Under the pieces are notes generated by a model that saw only the letters and a program-made list of their open reading frames with translations, ran no database searches and was not told the DNA's origin. DNA of 64,000 nt from Alloprevotella sp. (GTDB lineage: Bacteria > Bacteroidota > Bacteroidia > Bacteroidales > Bacteroidaceae). Shown here piece after piece: positions 43,761 to 51,631 of this stretch. The stretch lies in NCBI GenBank assembly GCA_017477205.1, contig JAFUXE010000034.1, forward strand, positions 33,077-97,076. The letters run 5' to 3'. Numbering within the stretch: position 1 is the first letter of the stretch; every line of letters begins with the position of its first letter. Both the position numbers and the translations under genes were made by a program.

Positions 43761-44609
43761 ATGCTACTATTCCCTCCCGCAAAACTCAACATCGGACTCT
43801 ACGTCACCCGGAAACGTCCCGACGGATACCACGACCTGGAAACGTGCTTCTACCCTATTCCGCTCAACGACACGCTGGAGCTGAAGCCGTCCCGCGAAGG
43901 CGACCGGCCGTGGGAGCTCCACCTGGCAGGAAACCACGTGGAGGGCGAGGCGAAGGACAATCTCGTCGTCAGGGCCTTTGAAAACCTGCGCGCCGACTTT
44001 CCCGAACTCCCTCCGACGGAGATTTACCTGAGCAAACGCATCCCGACGGGTGCAGGACTGGGCGGCGGAAGCAGCGATGCGGCGTCAACGCTCTGCGGGC
44101 TCAACGAGATGTATGCCCTCGGCCTGAGCGGAAAGGAGCTTGAAGCCCGCGCGGCGAAGCTCGGTGCCGACTGCGCTTTCTTCGTCAGCGGCCAGGCAGC
44201 TTTCGCGGAGGGTATCGGCGACGTTCTCACGCCGACCGCCCTGAGCCTGAAGGGCTGGGAACTGCTTCTCGTGAAGCCGGACGACTTCGTCAGCACGGCG
44301 GAAGCCTATCGGGGGGTACGCCCGCGTCCCGTCCTGAGGGGCGAAAAGGGGCGCGAGCCGCTTCGCGAAGCCTTGCAGAAGCCTGTGGAAACCTGGCGCG
44401 ACAGCATAGCCAACGATTTCGAGGAGAGCGTGTTCCGTCTTCACCCCCGCATTGCGGCCATCAAGGCCACGCTCTACGACATGGGAGCCGTCTTCTCCTC
44501 AATGTCCGGCAGCGGCTCTGCCGTCTTCGGCCTCTTTCGCCGCCGTCCCGAGGAGGCGCAGGAAGTCTTCAAGGACTGCTTCGTCTATCAGGCCAGGCTC
44601 CTCAGATGA
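43761..44609 (+). CDS. ispE: 4-diphosphocytidyl-2-C-methyl-D-erythritol kinase
   Basis: GHMP kinase of the MEP isoprenoid pathway; 282 residues. The start FPPAKLNIGLYVTRKRPDGYH and the ATP loop PTGAGLGGGSSDAA (about 94-107) are diagnostic, and GSGSAVFGLF closes the C-terminal domain. The other MEP genes are not in the window. It follows the tRNA and a short spacer. Confidence 0.95.
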   Translation: MLLFPPAKLNIGLYVTRKRPDGYHDLETCFYPIPLNDTLELKPSREGDRPWELHLAGNHVEGEAKDNLVVRAFENLRADFPELPPTEIYLSKRIPTGAGLGGGSSDAASTLCGLNEMYALGLSGKELEARAAKLGADCAFFVSGQAAFAEGIGDVLTPTALSLKGWELLLVKPDDFVSTAEAYRGVRPRPVLRGEKGREPLREALQKPVETWRDSIANDFEESVFRLHPRIAAIKATLYDMGAVFSSMSGSGSAVFGLFRRRPEEAQEVFKDCFVYQARLLR

Positions 44610-44650
44610 AGGCCGCAGCACTATGCCGACGAAAAGCCACACAATAATTA

Positions 44651-44733
44651 TATATAAGGCAAAAACATTTTTATATAAGGCAAAAACATTTTCCAACAAG
44701 CCACAAACACCTCCCAACAAGTCACAAACCAAC
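44651..44733 (+). repeat. Two adjacent 21-bp direct duplications
   Basis: TATATAAGGCAAAAACATTT(T) occurs at 44651 and again at 44672, an exact 21-base duplication. Immediately after, a second 21-base unit (CCAACAAGYCACAAACAC...) is duplicated at 44693 and 44714. The region is AT-rich and directly precedes the next start codon. Confidence 0.85.
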
Positions 44734-44748
44734 AAAAGAGAAAGCACT

Positions 44749-44955
44749 ATGCGTAAGGCAGGAAGAGAAGAAATAGAGCGCGCCATGACCACGGGCATCG
44801 TCTTCAGCGGCGAGAAGCTGCGCGCGAACGCAGGAGAAACCAAGGTGAAGACGAAAGCCAAGAAGAAGTCCTACATCACGGGCGCACACGGAAGCGCCTC
44901 CGCGAAGAAGAAAGCCGACATCCGGCAGAGACGTGCGAACCGCCACAAGAAGTAA
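44749..44955 (+). CDS. Small basic protein of unknown function
   Basis: A 68-residue protein beginning MRKAGREEIERAMTTGIVF. The second half is rich in Lys, Arg and Ala (KTKAKKKSY, SAKKKADIRQRRANRHKK), suggesting nucleic-acid or ribosome binding. It has its own ATG downstream of the 21-bp repeats and a strong terminator after it. I do not recognise a family; it could be lineage-specific. Confidence 0.6.
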   Translation: MRKAGREEIERAMTTGIVFSGEKLRANAGETKVKTKAKKKSYITGAHGSASAKKKADIRQRRANRHKK

Positions 44956-44997
44956 CGCTTCATCTAAATTTTGCATCTCGCTTTGCAACAAATGATT

Positions 44998-45032
44998 GTG
45001 CCGGAATAAGTGTGTTCTCCGGCACTTTTTTT
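44998..45032 (+). terminator. Rho-independent terminator
   Basis: An 8-bp stem (GTGCCGGA / TCCGGCAC) with a 12-base loop, then TTTTTTT. It separates the small basic protein from the HU-SPOR gene. Confidence 0.85.
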
Positions 45033-45078
45033 CGAAAAAAACCGAGCCCAAAAGCGTCCGAAATCCCGTGTTTTTGCG

Positions 45079-45086
45079 TACTTTTG
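45079..45086 (+). promoter_or_regulatory. -7 box for the HU-SPOR gene
   Basis: TACTTTTG, 5 bases before the start codon (45092), so the message would be nearly leaderless; a TTTTTG lies at 45070-45075, too close to be the -33 element. Confidence 0.5.
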
Positions 45087-45091
45087 CGGCG

Positions 45092-46090
45092 ATGACAGAG
45101 CTTTTCCGACATATTGAAAGTCTTTTGGTAGAGCATAATTGCGTGATTGTTCCGCGCTTAGGCGGATTTGTCACACAATACGTTGCAGCCCGATACGAAG
45201 AGGACGAACAGCTGTTCCTGCCTCCTTATCGCAGCGTGGCTTTCAATCCGCAGCTCACCCTGAACGACGGGCTCCTTGTGCAGTCCTACATGCGCGTTCA
45301 CAGCACGACGTATCCCCAGACGGTGCGCCTGATTGAGAAGGCTGTGGACGAGATGAAGCGTCACATCCAGACTGACGGCAGCGTAGAGCTTCACGGCATC
45401 GGTCGCCTGAGTATGGACATGGACGGGCGCTACGACTTCGAGCCGCTGGCGGCGGGCGTCACCGCCCCGAAGCTCTTCGGGCTAAGCTCCTACAGCCTTC
45501 TTCAGGCAAACAGGAAAGAGCGTCCCGCGCGCAAGGTTGCTGACGACAAGCACTATCACCTGAGCATCAACCGCGAGCTGGCCAACTACGTTGCAGCCGC
45601 CATCGTGGGCGTGCTCTTCTATCTGGCTTGGGCTCTGCCCGAGCACCGCGACGCGCAGGAGCTGACCGTTGCGGCCTCCGTGATTGCACCGCAGAAGGTG
45701 CAGAACGAAACCGCAGGTGCTGAAAAACAAGCCATCACGGCTGAAAAGCAGGACGCCGTTCCTGAAACACAGGACGCCGTTGCCGAAAAGCAGCTGACGG
45801 CCAACAGCCAACCGACAGCCAAAGAACAGCAGGCTGCAACCGCTGAACAGCTGGCGGCCCCCGCAGGCACGTACACGCTGGTGCTGGCTACGGGCGTTGC
45901 GCTGAAGGGTGCCGAGACACTTGTCGCCCAGTTGCAGCGGGAAGGTTTCAATTCGGCTGAAATCGTTCCCTACCACAAGTCCAAGAAAGTGGTCTATGGC
46001 ACTTTCTCCACCGAGAGCGAAGCCCGTGCCTTTGCCGGTGCCCTGCGTTCCAACCCCCATTTCCGCGAAGCCTGGGTTTCGCGTCGCTGA
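45092..46090 (+). CDS. HU-domain / transmembrane / SPOR-domain protein
   Basis: A 332-residue fusion. Residues about 1-135 are an HU-like DNA-binding module typical of Bacteroidetes (FRHIESLLVEHNCVIVPRLGGFV; LHGIGRLSMDMDGRYDF). A membrane segment lies at about 163-182, a Glu/Ala/Gln-rich linker at about 195-258, and a SPOR domain (TYTLVLATGVALKG, ... KKVVYGTFSTESEARAFAGAL) at about 259-332. SPOR domains bind denuded septal peptidoglycan, so the protein could tie the nucleoid to the division site. It ends 6 bases before a zinc-ribbon/FHA gene. Confidence 0.88.
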   Translation: MTELFRHIESLLVEHNCVIVPRLGGFVTQYVAARYEEDEQLFLPPYRSVAFNPQLTLNDGLLVQSYMRVHSTTYPQTVRLIEKAVDEMKRHIQTDGSVELHGIGRLSMDMDGRYDFEPLAAGVTAPKLFGLSSYSLLQANRKERPARKVADDKHYHLSINRELANYVAAAIVGVLFYLAWALPEHRDAQELTVAASVIAPQKVQNETAGAEKQAITAEKQDAVPETQDAVAEKQLTANSQPTAKEQQAATAEQLAAPAGTYTLVLATGVALKGAETLVAQLQREGFNSAEIVPYHKSKKVVYGTFSTESEARAFAGALRSNPHFREAWVSRR

Positions 46091-46096
46091 CTCACG

Positions 46097-46597
46097 ATGA
46101 AGAAGATTCGCTGCCCCAAGTGCGACGAGGCCATCCTGTTTGACGAAACGGCCTACGAGCCCGGTCGCGTCCTCGTTTTTGAATGTCCCGAATGCCACAA
46201 GCAGTTCCGCCTGCGCATTCCCCAGCCGAAATCCCCCACCCCTTCAGCCTCCGGGAGCGAAGCCGTCCCGGCGCACTTCGTGGTGCTTGAGAACGCCTTC
46301 CAGCTGCGCCAGGAGATTCCGCTTTGCGAAGGCTCCAACGTCATCGGCCGCAGCGTGAAGGGAACGCAGGCCAACGCAGCCTTCAAGACGGTGGATCCGA
46401 GCATCGACACGACGCATTGCATCGTCAACGTATCGCGCCGCAAGGGCGAAATGCAGTTTTCGCTGAAGGACGCTCCCAGCGGCACGGGCACCTTCTACCA
46501 GGGGAATATCCTCGGCCTGAAGGAGCAGGTCCTGCTGCACGATGGCGACGTCGTGAACATCGGCGGCGCCACGCTGATATTCCATTCCGGGATTTAA
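46097..46597 (+). CDS. Zinc-ribbon plus FHA-domain protein
   Basis: A 166-residue protein. The N terminus is a zinc ribbon (CPKCDE and CPECHKQF, about 6-36) of the MJ0042 type, and the rest is an FHA phosphopeptide-binding domain (NVIGRSVKG, then DTTHCIVNVSRRKG and GTGTFYQGN). FHA domains read phosphothreonine, so it may respond to a Ser/Thr kinase not seen here. It is coupled to the HU-SPOR gene 6 bases upstream, suggesting shared function at the envelope or division site. Confidence 0.88.
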   Translation: MKKIRCPKCDEAILFDETAYEPGRVLVFECPECHKQFRLRIPQPKSPTPSASGSEAVPAHFVVLENAFQLRQEIPLCEGSNVIGRSVKGTQANAAFKTVDPSIDTTHCIVNVSRRKGEMQFSLKDAPSGTGTFYQGNILGLKEQVLLHDGDVVNIGGATLIFHSGI

Positions 46598-46634
46598 CGT
46601 TGTCTTTCCCTTAACCTCTCAGATGCTTCCGTCT

Positions 46635-47081
46635 ATGCGCAAAGCCATCCTTCTTATTTCCACGCTGGCGGCCTTCAGCCTCTTCACGTTTGCCGACGAG
46701 CCGTTTCGCGGGCGTTTCTATTCCAAGGAGAGCGGCATCACGCTCTGCCTCGACCTCTACGGCGACAGCCTCCTGGTGCCCCATTTTGAGTTTCTGGGGC
46801 CTGTGGGCGGGTATATGGTCGGCGATACGAACGAGAATCTCTACGGCACGTGGATGCTCCTTTCCCACAAGGTTGACGGCAACAAGGCCCTGCTGCGCAT
46901 GACGAACGACATCGGCAGCGATGCGCAGGACATCCTCTTCACACAGCTCACCGACTCCACTTTCCGCTATCGCGCCGTCGGCGGCAACGAGGTGAAGAAA
47001 GCCATCCGGCACAAGCTCTACAAGACGGAGGCGGAAATGCTCTTTGAGCGTGTGGGGACGGAGCCGGGAAAATCGGAATAG
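46635..47081 (+). CDS. Secreted protein of unknown function
   Basis: A 148-residue protein with a signal peptide (MRKAILLISTLAAFSLFTFA) and a compact mature domain rich in beta strands (RGRFYSKESGITLCLDLYGD). The upstream in-frame ATG at 46623 adds four residues; the later one starts the signal more cleanly. It follows the FHA gene by 37 bases and may share its transcript. I do not recognise a family. Confidence 0.7.
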   Translation: MRKAILLISTLAAFSLFTFADEPFRGRFYSKESGITLCLDLYGDSLLVPHFEFLGPVGGYMVGDTNENLYGTWMLLSHKVDGNKALLRMTNDIGSDAQDILFTQLTDSTFRYRAVGGNEVKKAIRHKLYKTEAEMLFERVGTEPGKSE

Positions 47082-47103
47082 GGCGCAAACAGAATCGTAT
47101 GCA

Positions 47104-47138
47104 AACCGGACGGGCTCAATGAAGATGCCCGTCCGGTT
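47104..47138. terminator. 12-bp hairpin between convergent genes
   Basis: AACCGGACGGGC pairs perfectly with GCCCGTCCGGTT across an 11-base loop. No strong T-run follows on either strand, so it may be a bidirectional, non-canonical terminator between the 46635 and ROK kinase genes. Confidence 0.5.
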
Positions 47139-47240
47139 CTGTTACTGTGCGGCCTTGCCCTGCTTTGGCGCTCCGGCATACCTTGGAACTACGTCCCTTG
47201 GGGCCGACGTGCGCTGCAGGGTCCGGTGACAACCTGCGGT

Positions 47241-48209
47241 TTACTCCCAGCCGAGTGCGCTGGCACCGAGCACGGCGGCCTCGGAGCCGTTGAGCGTGCT
47301 GACGAGGAGCTTGCACTTGCCCTTGTAGGTGAAGAGGGAGTTTTCGTCGAATGCCTTCTGGATGGGGTCCATGATCCAGTGGCCGGCCTTCGTCAGTCCG
47401 CCGAAGAAGACGATGGCTTCGGGGGCGTTGAAGAGTGCATAGTTGGCGCATGCGGCACCAAGGATTTCACCCGTATAGTCGAAGATGTCCTTGGCAATCT
47501 TCTCCCCGGCCTCTGCTGCCTTGTAAACCTCGAAGGAGGTTATATCCTCGGGCTTCAGGTTGCGCAGCTGGCTGGGTTCGCTGCTCTGTTCGAGGAACAT
47601 GCGTGCCGTGCGTGCCACGCCCGTTGCGGAGCAGTAGGTCTCAAGGCATCCCTTGCGGCCGCATCCGCAGTCGCGTGCCGTTTCGGAGCGGTCCACGATG
47701 GCGTGTCCGAGCTCACCGGCAAAGCCGTCGGAGCCATAGACGAGCTCGCCGTTCACGACGATGCCGCTGCCGACGCCCGTTCCGAGCGTAATCATGATGA
47801 AGTTCTTCATGCCGCGCGCCACGCCGTAGGTCATTTCGCCCAGGGCGGCTGCGTTGGCGTCGTTCGTCACGCGGGCGGGAATGCCCAGTGCGTCCTCGAA
47901 GAGCTTGGCAATGGGCACGAGGCCTTTCCAGAGGAGGTTCGGCGCGTATTCAATCATGCCGCTGTAGAAGTTGGCGTTCGGTGCACCGATGCCCATACCC
48001 TTCACGTTCTCGATGCCGCCGATGAGGTCGAGCGCAGGCTGCAGGGCCTGTACGCCTGCTGCCACGTAGTCGTTCACGTCGGGATAGGCTTTCGTGCTGA
48101 TGACGCTCGTGGCCTTCACGGTGCCGCGCTGGTCAACGATGCCGAATACGGAGTTCGTGCCGCCCATGTCAAGGCCGATCACGTACTGTTTTTCGTTGTT
48201 TTCTGTCAT
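47241..48209 (-). CDS. ROK-family glucokinase
   Basis: A 322-residue cytoplasmic kinase of the ROK family. The phosphate loop is GLDMGGTNSVFGIV (about 13-26), the active-site region NDANAAALGEMTYG contains the catalytic Asp, and the zinc motif is CGCGRKGCLETYCS. The zinc-binding cysteines are intact. It probably phosphorylates glucose; closely related proteins act on N-acetylglucosamine or mannose. It is divergent from the ThiE-like gene. Confidence 0.9.
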   Translation of the reverse strand: MTENNEKQYVIGLDMGGTNSVFGIVDQRGTVKATSVISTKAYPDVNDYVAAGVQALQPALDLIGGIENVKGMGIGAPNANFYSGMIEYAPNLLWKGLVPIAKLFEDALGIPARVTNDANAAALGEMTYGVARGMKNFIMITLGTGVGSGIVVNGELVYGSDGFAGELGHAIVDRSETARDCGCGRKGCLETYCSATGVARTARMFLEQSSEPSQLRNLKPEDITSFEVYKAAEAGEKIAKDIFDYTGEILGAACANYALFNAPEAIVFFGGLTKAGHWIMDPIQKAFDENSLFTYKGKCKLLVSTLNGSEAAVLGASALGWE

Positions 48210-48250
48210 GGTTTTCGTTAAGTTTACGGTTGAGTTTGAAAGTTCAGGGG

Positions 48251-48258
48251 CAAAAATA
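48251..48258 (-). promoter_or_regulatory. -7 box for the ROK kinase gene
   Basis: TATTTTTG on the minus strand, 42 bases before the ATG. Confidence 0.5.
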
Positions 48259-48297
48259 CGTAAAAGAATCGTAGGGCACGCGTTTTCGTCCGCTTTT

Positions 48298-48331
48298 TTT
48301 GCCTCGGATTCGGAATAAAGTGTTATTTTTG
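48298..48331 (+). promoter_or_regulatory. Promoter of the ThiE-like gene
   Basis: TTTG (48298-48301), 22 bases, then TATTTTTG (48324-48331); the ATG lies 23 bases later. The spacing is a little long. Confidence 0.5.
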
Positions 48332-48353
48332 CGCTGCAAAAACACCTCGCAGC

Positions 48354-48944
48354 ATGAAGCTCATCCTAATGACAACGCCGTATTTCTTTGTTGAAGAGCA
48401 TCATATCCTAAGCGCTTTGTTCGACGAAGGCTTGGACATGCTTCATCTGCGCAAGCCTGGCACCGACGCCGCCTATTCCGAGCGCCTGCTCAGGCTCCTC
48501 CCCGAAAACTGCCGACGCAACACGGTCACGCACGACCACTTCCACCTGAAGGGCGAGTACGGCCTTCGCGGCATCCACCTGAACCAGCGCAATCCCGAAC
48601 TCCCCCGCCGCTATCGCGGGCAGACCAGCTGCACGTGCTACACGCCCGAGGAGGCTGAAAAGCGCCGGCAGCAAGTGGACTACGTCCTGCTCTCCGGCTT
48701 TTTCCAGGAAGACACCTCCCTGCCCGAGCCCCGCATGTGCGAACTGGCCAGGCAGGGATTTTTCGACAAGAAAACATACGCCCAGGGGAACATCGGCGTC
48801 GAGCAGGCCCTCCGCCTCAAGGACCTCGGCGTGCAGGGAGCCGTCGTCTTCGGCGACCTCTGGAACCGCCTGAACATCTTCTCCGACCCCGACTTCAACG
48901 ACCTCATCGCCCACTTCCGGCGGCTCCGCAAAGCTTTCGAGTAG
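48354..48944 (+). CDS. Thiamine phosphate synthase-like protein
   Basis: A 196-residue TIM-barrel protein of the ThiE/TenI superfamily. It shows LDMLHLRKPGTDAAYSERLL (about 26-45) and HDHFHLKGEYGLRGIHLNQ (about 62-80), the pyrophosphate and metal-binding pattern of ThiE, and an end GNIGVEQALRLKDLGVQGAVV. It is shorter than typical ThiE (about 210) and lies outside any thi cluster, so it may be a stand-alone synthase or a TenI-like regulator or isomerase. The prs gene follows by 77 bases. Confidence 0.8.
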   Translation: MKLILMTTPYFFVEEHHILSALFDEGLDMLHLRKPGTDAAYSERLLRLLPENCRRNTVTHDHFHLKGEYGLRGIHLNQRNPELPRRYRGQTSCTCYTPEEAEKRRQQVDYVLLSGFFQEDTSLPEPRMCELARQGFFDKKTYAQGNIGVEQALRLKDLGVQGAVVFGDLWNRLNIFSDPDFNDLIAHFRRLRKAFE

Positions 48945-49021
48945 CCTCGGGGTCGGAACAACAACATCACACATACACAGCCACTCACACATCCATCCAC
49001 TTTCAAATACCACTTCCTCCT

Positions 49022-49957
49022 ATGACAAACGATTCTTTCATGGTTTTCTCCGGCACGCGGACGCGCTACCTGGCTGAAAAAATCTGCAACGACCTCAAGT
49101 GCCCGCTGGGCAACATGCAGGTGACGTACTTCGCCGACGGCGAGTTCGTCGTGAGCTTCGAGGAGTCCATCCGCGGGCGCGACGTATTCCTCGTGCAGTC
49201 CACCTTCCCGAATGCCGACAACCTGATGGAACTCCTCCTGATGATCGACGCCGCCAAGCGCGCCAGCGCCAAGACCATCAATGCCGTCGTCCCCTACTTC
49301 GGCTGGGCCCGCCAGGACCGCAAGGACAAGCCCCGCGTCAGCATCGGCGCCAAGCTCGTAGCCGACATGCTCTCCGCCGCCGGCATCAACCGCCTGCTGA
49401 CGATGGACCTCCATGCCGATCAGGAGCAGGGCTTCTTCGACGTACCCGTTGACCACCTCTACGCCAGCACCGTATTCCTCGACTGGCTCAAGAACCTGCA
49501 GCTCGAGAACCTCTGCATGGCCTCCCCCGACGTCGGCGGCTCCAAGCGCGCCAGCGCATACGCCAAGTACCTCGACTGCCCCCTCGTCCTCTGCCACAAG
49601 ACCCGCAAGAAGGCCAACGTCGTTGGCGACATGCAGATCATCGGCGACGTGGAAGGCATGGACGTCGTCATCGTGGATGACATCGTCGATACCGCCGGCA
49701 CCATCACGAAGGCCGCCAAGCTCATGATGGACAACGGAGCCCGCAGCGTCCGCGCAATGGCCTCCCACTGCATCATGTCCGGCCCCGCCGACGAGCGCGT
49801 GGAGAGCTCGCCCCTGAGCGAAATCATCTTCACCGACTCCATCCCCTATCGCGGCCACTCCGGCAAGGTGCGCCAGCTCAGCTGCTCGGGCATCTTCGCC
49901 GAGACCATCCGCCGCGTCGTCTGCAACGAGAGCATCTCCTCGCAATACCTCATTTAG
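49022..49957 (+). CDS. prs: Ribose-phosphate pyrophosphokinase
   Basis: Makes phosphoribosyl pyrophosphate from ribose-5-phosphate and ATP for nucleotide, His and Trp synthesis; 311 residues. Family motifs: FSGTRTRYLAEKI (N-terminal domain), PYFGWARQDRKDKPRVSIG (flexible loop), and the PRPP site VVIVDDIVDTAGTI (about 219-232). The start is the ATG at 49022. It is the last gene before a long non-coding region. Confidence 0.97.
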   Translation: MTNDSFMVFSGTRTRYLAEKICNDLKCPLGNMQVTYFADGEFVVSFEESIRGRDVFLVQSTFPNADNLMELLLMIDAAKRASAKTINAVVPYFGWARQDRKDKPRVSIGAKLVADMLSAAGINRLLTMDLHADQEQGFFDVPVDHLYASTVFLDWLKNLQLENLCMASPDVGGSKRASAYAKYLDCPLVLCHKTRKKANVVGDMQIIGDVEGMDVVIVDDIVDTAGTITKAAKLMMDNGARSVRAMASHCIMSGPADERVESSPLSEIIFTDSIPYRGHSGKVRQLSCSGIFAETIRRVVCNESISSQYLI

Positions 49958-49989
49958 CGTTCTCTGGCGGGCGGTCTCTCCCCCCCGTC

Positions 49990-50084
49990 CTTTAAAAAAT
50001 ATGTAGGACATACCGTAAGTCATAGAGCGAACTTCGTCCCCCGGTTGCCGCCTGCTGCCGGGGGATTTCCGTACTGCAAAGATA
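49990..50084 (-). ncRNA. Candidate small RNA or leader on the minus strand
   Basis: TATCTTTG (50084-50077 on the minus strand) is preceded at the right distance by CTTG (50108-50105), a near-match to the -33 element. The predicted transcript begins with an 8-bp GC-rich hairpin (stem 50037-50044 with 50058-50065) and runs towards a T-run near 50000. No frame beginning there is credible as a protein, because any such frame runs antisense into prs. Support is limited to promoter and hairpin. Confidence 0.3.
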
Positions 50085-50117
50085 CAGTCGCAGGAAGGCA
50101 AATCCAAGCGAAATGCC

Positions 50118-50395
50118 GAAAAAAGCACCGGAAAAAGCACCCCCTAAAGGGGGTGAGAATTGATACAGAATACAGAATACAGTTTTCTTGTGAGCCAATG
50201 CACTGCGTGCGGAAGATACGGGAGTATAACTTATAATATATATAATAATTACTATAGTAATTATTATATATATTATAAACCTCTGTGTAGCCTATTTTGC
50301 ACTGTGCTCATGAGAAAACTGTATTCTGTATCACTGTATCACTGTATCCGCCGCCACCCCCTTTAGGGGGGTGCTTTTTTGCGTGCTTTTTGGGG
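50118..50395. repeat. Large nested palindromic element (MITE-like)
   Basis: Three nested inverted repeats share one centre. Outer arms: AAAAAGCACCCCCTAAAGGG-type (50132-50155) and its complement (50355-50379), one base different. Middle arms: imperfect repeats built on GATACAGAATACAGTTTTCT (about 50162-50195 and 50307-50345). Core: a perfect 48-bp AT palindrome (50231-50278). Further AAAAAGCAC copies extend the arms to about 50118 and 50395. It encodes no protein and contrasts sharply with its G+C-rich surroundings. Confidence 0.85.
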
Positions 50396-50426
50396 CCAGA
50401 CTCTTGCAAAACGCCCCAAAATTTTG

Positions 50427-50434
50427 TATCTTTG
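50427..50434 (+). promoter_or_regulatory. Orphan -7 box
   Basis: TATCTTTG with a TTG at the -33 position (50404-50406). No convincing protein gene follows; a possible short transcript would end at a CCCTG/CAGGG hairpin plus TTTT (50497-50519), giving about 80 bases. It may be a small RNA promoter. Confidence 0.4.
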
Positions 50435-50645
50435 CACTGCGTCTGGACGAGGGGGCACCCCGCCATGCCGCCCGCATGTCCGACGAAACCTGCGTGCCCT
50501 GCGCACAAAACAGGGTTTTCGAGCCGCAAAGATGCGCCTCAGCCCGGGGGAAACGGGAACACGGGAGCAGAAAAAGAAGAAGTTCGCACGTCCCAAAATG
50601 ATGGAAACAGCGAACTTCAACCTGTCAAACTTAAAAGAACTACTG

Positions 50646-50733
50646 CGGAGAGGATAGGATTCGAACCTACGAACCAGTTTTGCCGGTTACACGCTTTCCA
50701 GGCGTGCCTCTTCAACCACTCGAGCACCTCTCC
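50646..50733 (-). tRNA. tRNA-Ser(GGA)
   Basis: An 88-base cloverleaf on the minus strand: acceptor GGAGAGG / CCTCTCC, anticodon stem-loop CACGC-CTGGAAA-GCGTG (anticodon GGA, reading UCC/UCU), the long variable arm of tRNA-Ser, and T arm with GGTTCGAATCC. CCA is not encoded. Confidence 0.95.
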
Positions 50734-50751
50734 TTGGTTGTTAAGCGGGTG

Positions 50752-50759
50752 CAAAAGTA
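50752..50759 (-). promoter_or_regulatory. -7 box for tRNA-Ser(GGA)
   Basis: TACTTTTG on the minus strand, 19 bases before the tRNA 5' end. Confidence 0.65.
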
Positions 50760-50928
50760 AGCAGTTTTTGTCAATACAAGAAATTTTTGGACGAAAAAAA
50801 TGCTGCTCCCGCACATTTTCCGGCGTTTTCCGGCGTTTTGGCTGCACTTCAGGGTTCCAGGCTGTCCCGAAATCCCCGGCCGACAGTCCCCGGTGATAAT
50901 CCTCGCTGCAATCCCGGGCAAACGGGCA

Positions 50929-51618
50929 TCAGGGCTTCTGCCTCGTGGCCGCGACGTATGCGACGAGGTGCTCAAGGGAGGGGATGCAGAGGCGTCCGCG
51001 CATGAGCTCCACGAGTTCCTTTGACTGCAAGGTGTGCAGGAGGGGTATGACGTAGCGGACGGAGGTGCCGAGATGGGTCGCGAGGTCGGCCTTGCGGATT
51101 TTCAGCTCCTTGCGTCCGGAGGGGCGCTGGCATCGCTGGAGGAGGAAGTGGCAGAGGCGCTCGGGGAGGCTGCGGCCGTTTTCGCGCCACAGCATGCCTT
51201 CCCTGCGCTGGGCGTCGTAGCAGATGTGGTTGAGGAAGCCCAGGCGGAAGGCGGGATAGCTGAAAAGCTCGTCGCGCACGGCGTCCTTGTCGATTTCCAG
51301 GAGGCTGACGTCGGTGGAAGCCACGACGCCGTGCGTATAGTGCGTGCGCCAGCCGAAGAGGGACTCGGGCTGGATGGCAAGCGGTGCGGGGTACCATTCG
51401 GAAAGCTGGTAGTCGCCGTTGTCGCTGTGCCGCGTGACGCATACCTCGCCGGAGGTGGCGATGAGGAGGCTGCGGCACGCCTCGTCCTGCCGCACGATGA
51501 CATCTTCGCGCTTGAAGTTCCGGAAGTTGAAGCGGACGCGTCCGGCTATCTGGAGCAGTTCCTTTCGGCTGAGTCCTTGCAGCAGGGGCAGGAGGAGCAG
51601 GTTGTTGGGAGTTGACAT
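50929..51618 (-). CDS. Crp/Fnr-family transcriptional regulator
   Basis: A 229-residue regulator: a cyclic-nucleotide-binding-type beta roll (about 20-115, LIATSGEVCVTRHSDNGDYQ) and a helix-turn-helix near the C terminus (RKADLATHLGTSVRYVIPLLHTLQSKELVEL, about 172-202). It has no cysteine cluster like Fnr, so it does not look like an oxygen sensor. It is the last gene of the minus-strand run, 13 bases after apbE, and may regulate its own operon. Confidence 0.9.
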   Translation of the reverse strand: MSTPNNLLLLPLLQGLSRKELLQIAGRVRFNFRNFKREDVIVRQDEACRSLLIATSGEVCVTRHSDNGDYQLSEWYPAPLAIQPESLFGWRTHYTHGVVASTDVSLLEIDKDAVRDELFSYPAFRLGFLNHICYDAQRREGMLWRENGRSLPERLCHFLLQRCQRPSGRKELKIRKADLATHLGTSVRYVIPLLHTLQSKELVELMRGRLCIPSLEHLVAYVAATRQKP

Positions 51619-51631
51619 GGGGTTCGTCGTT

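Noticed and set aside
48680..50140. A long minus-strand open frame across prs.
   Set aside because: It is antisense to a clear prs gene in a G+C-rich sequence, which routinely yields long antisense frames; the codon pattern and start are not gene-like.
50476..50601. A 41-codon frame after the orphan promoter.
   Set aside because: It has no ribosome-binding sequence, motif or conservation clue, and its codons are unlike neighbouring genes.
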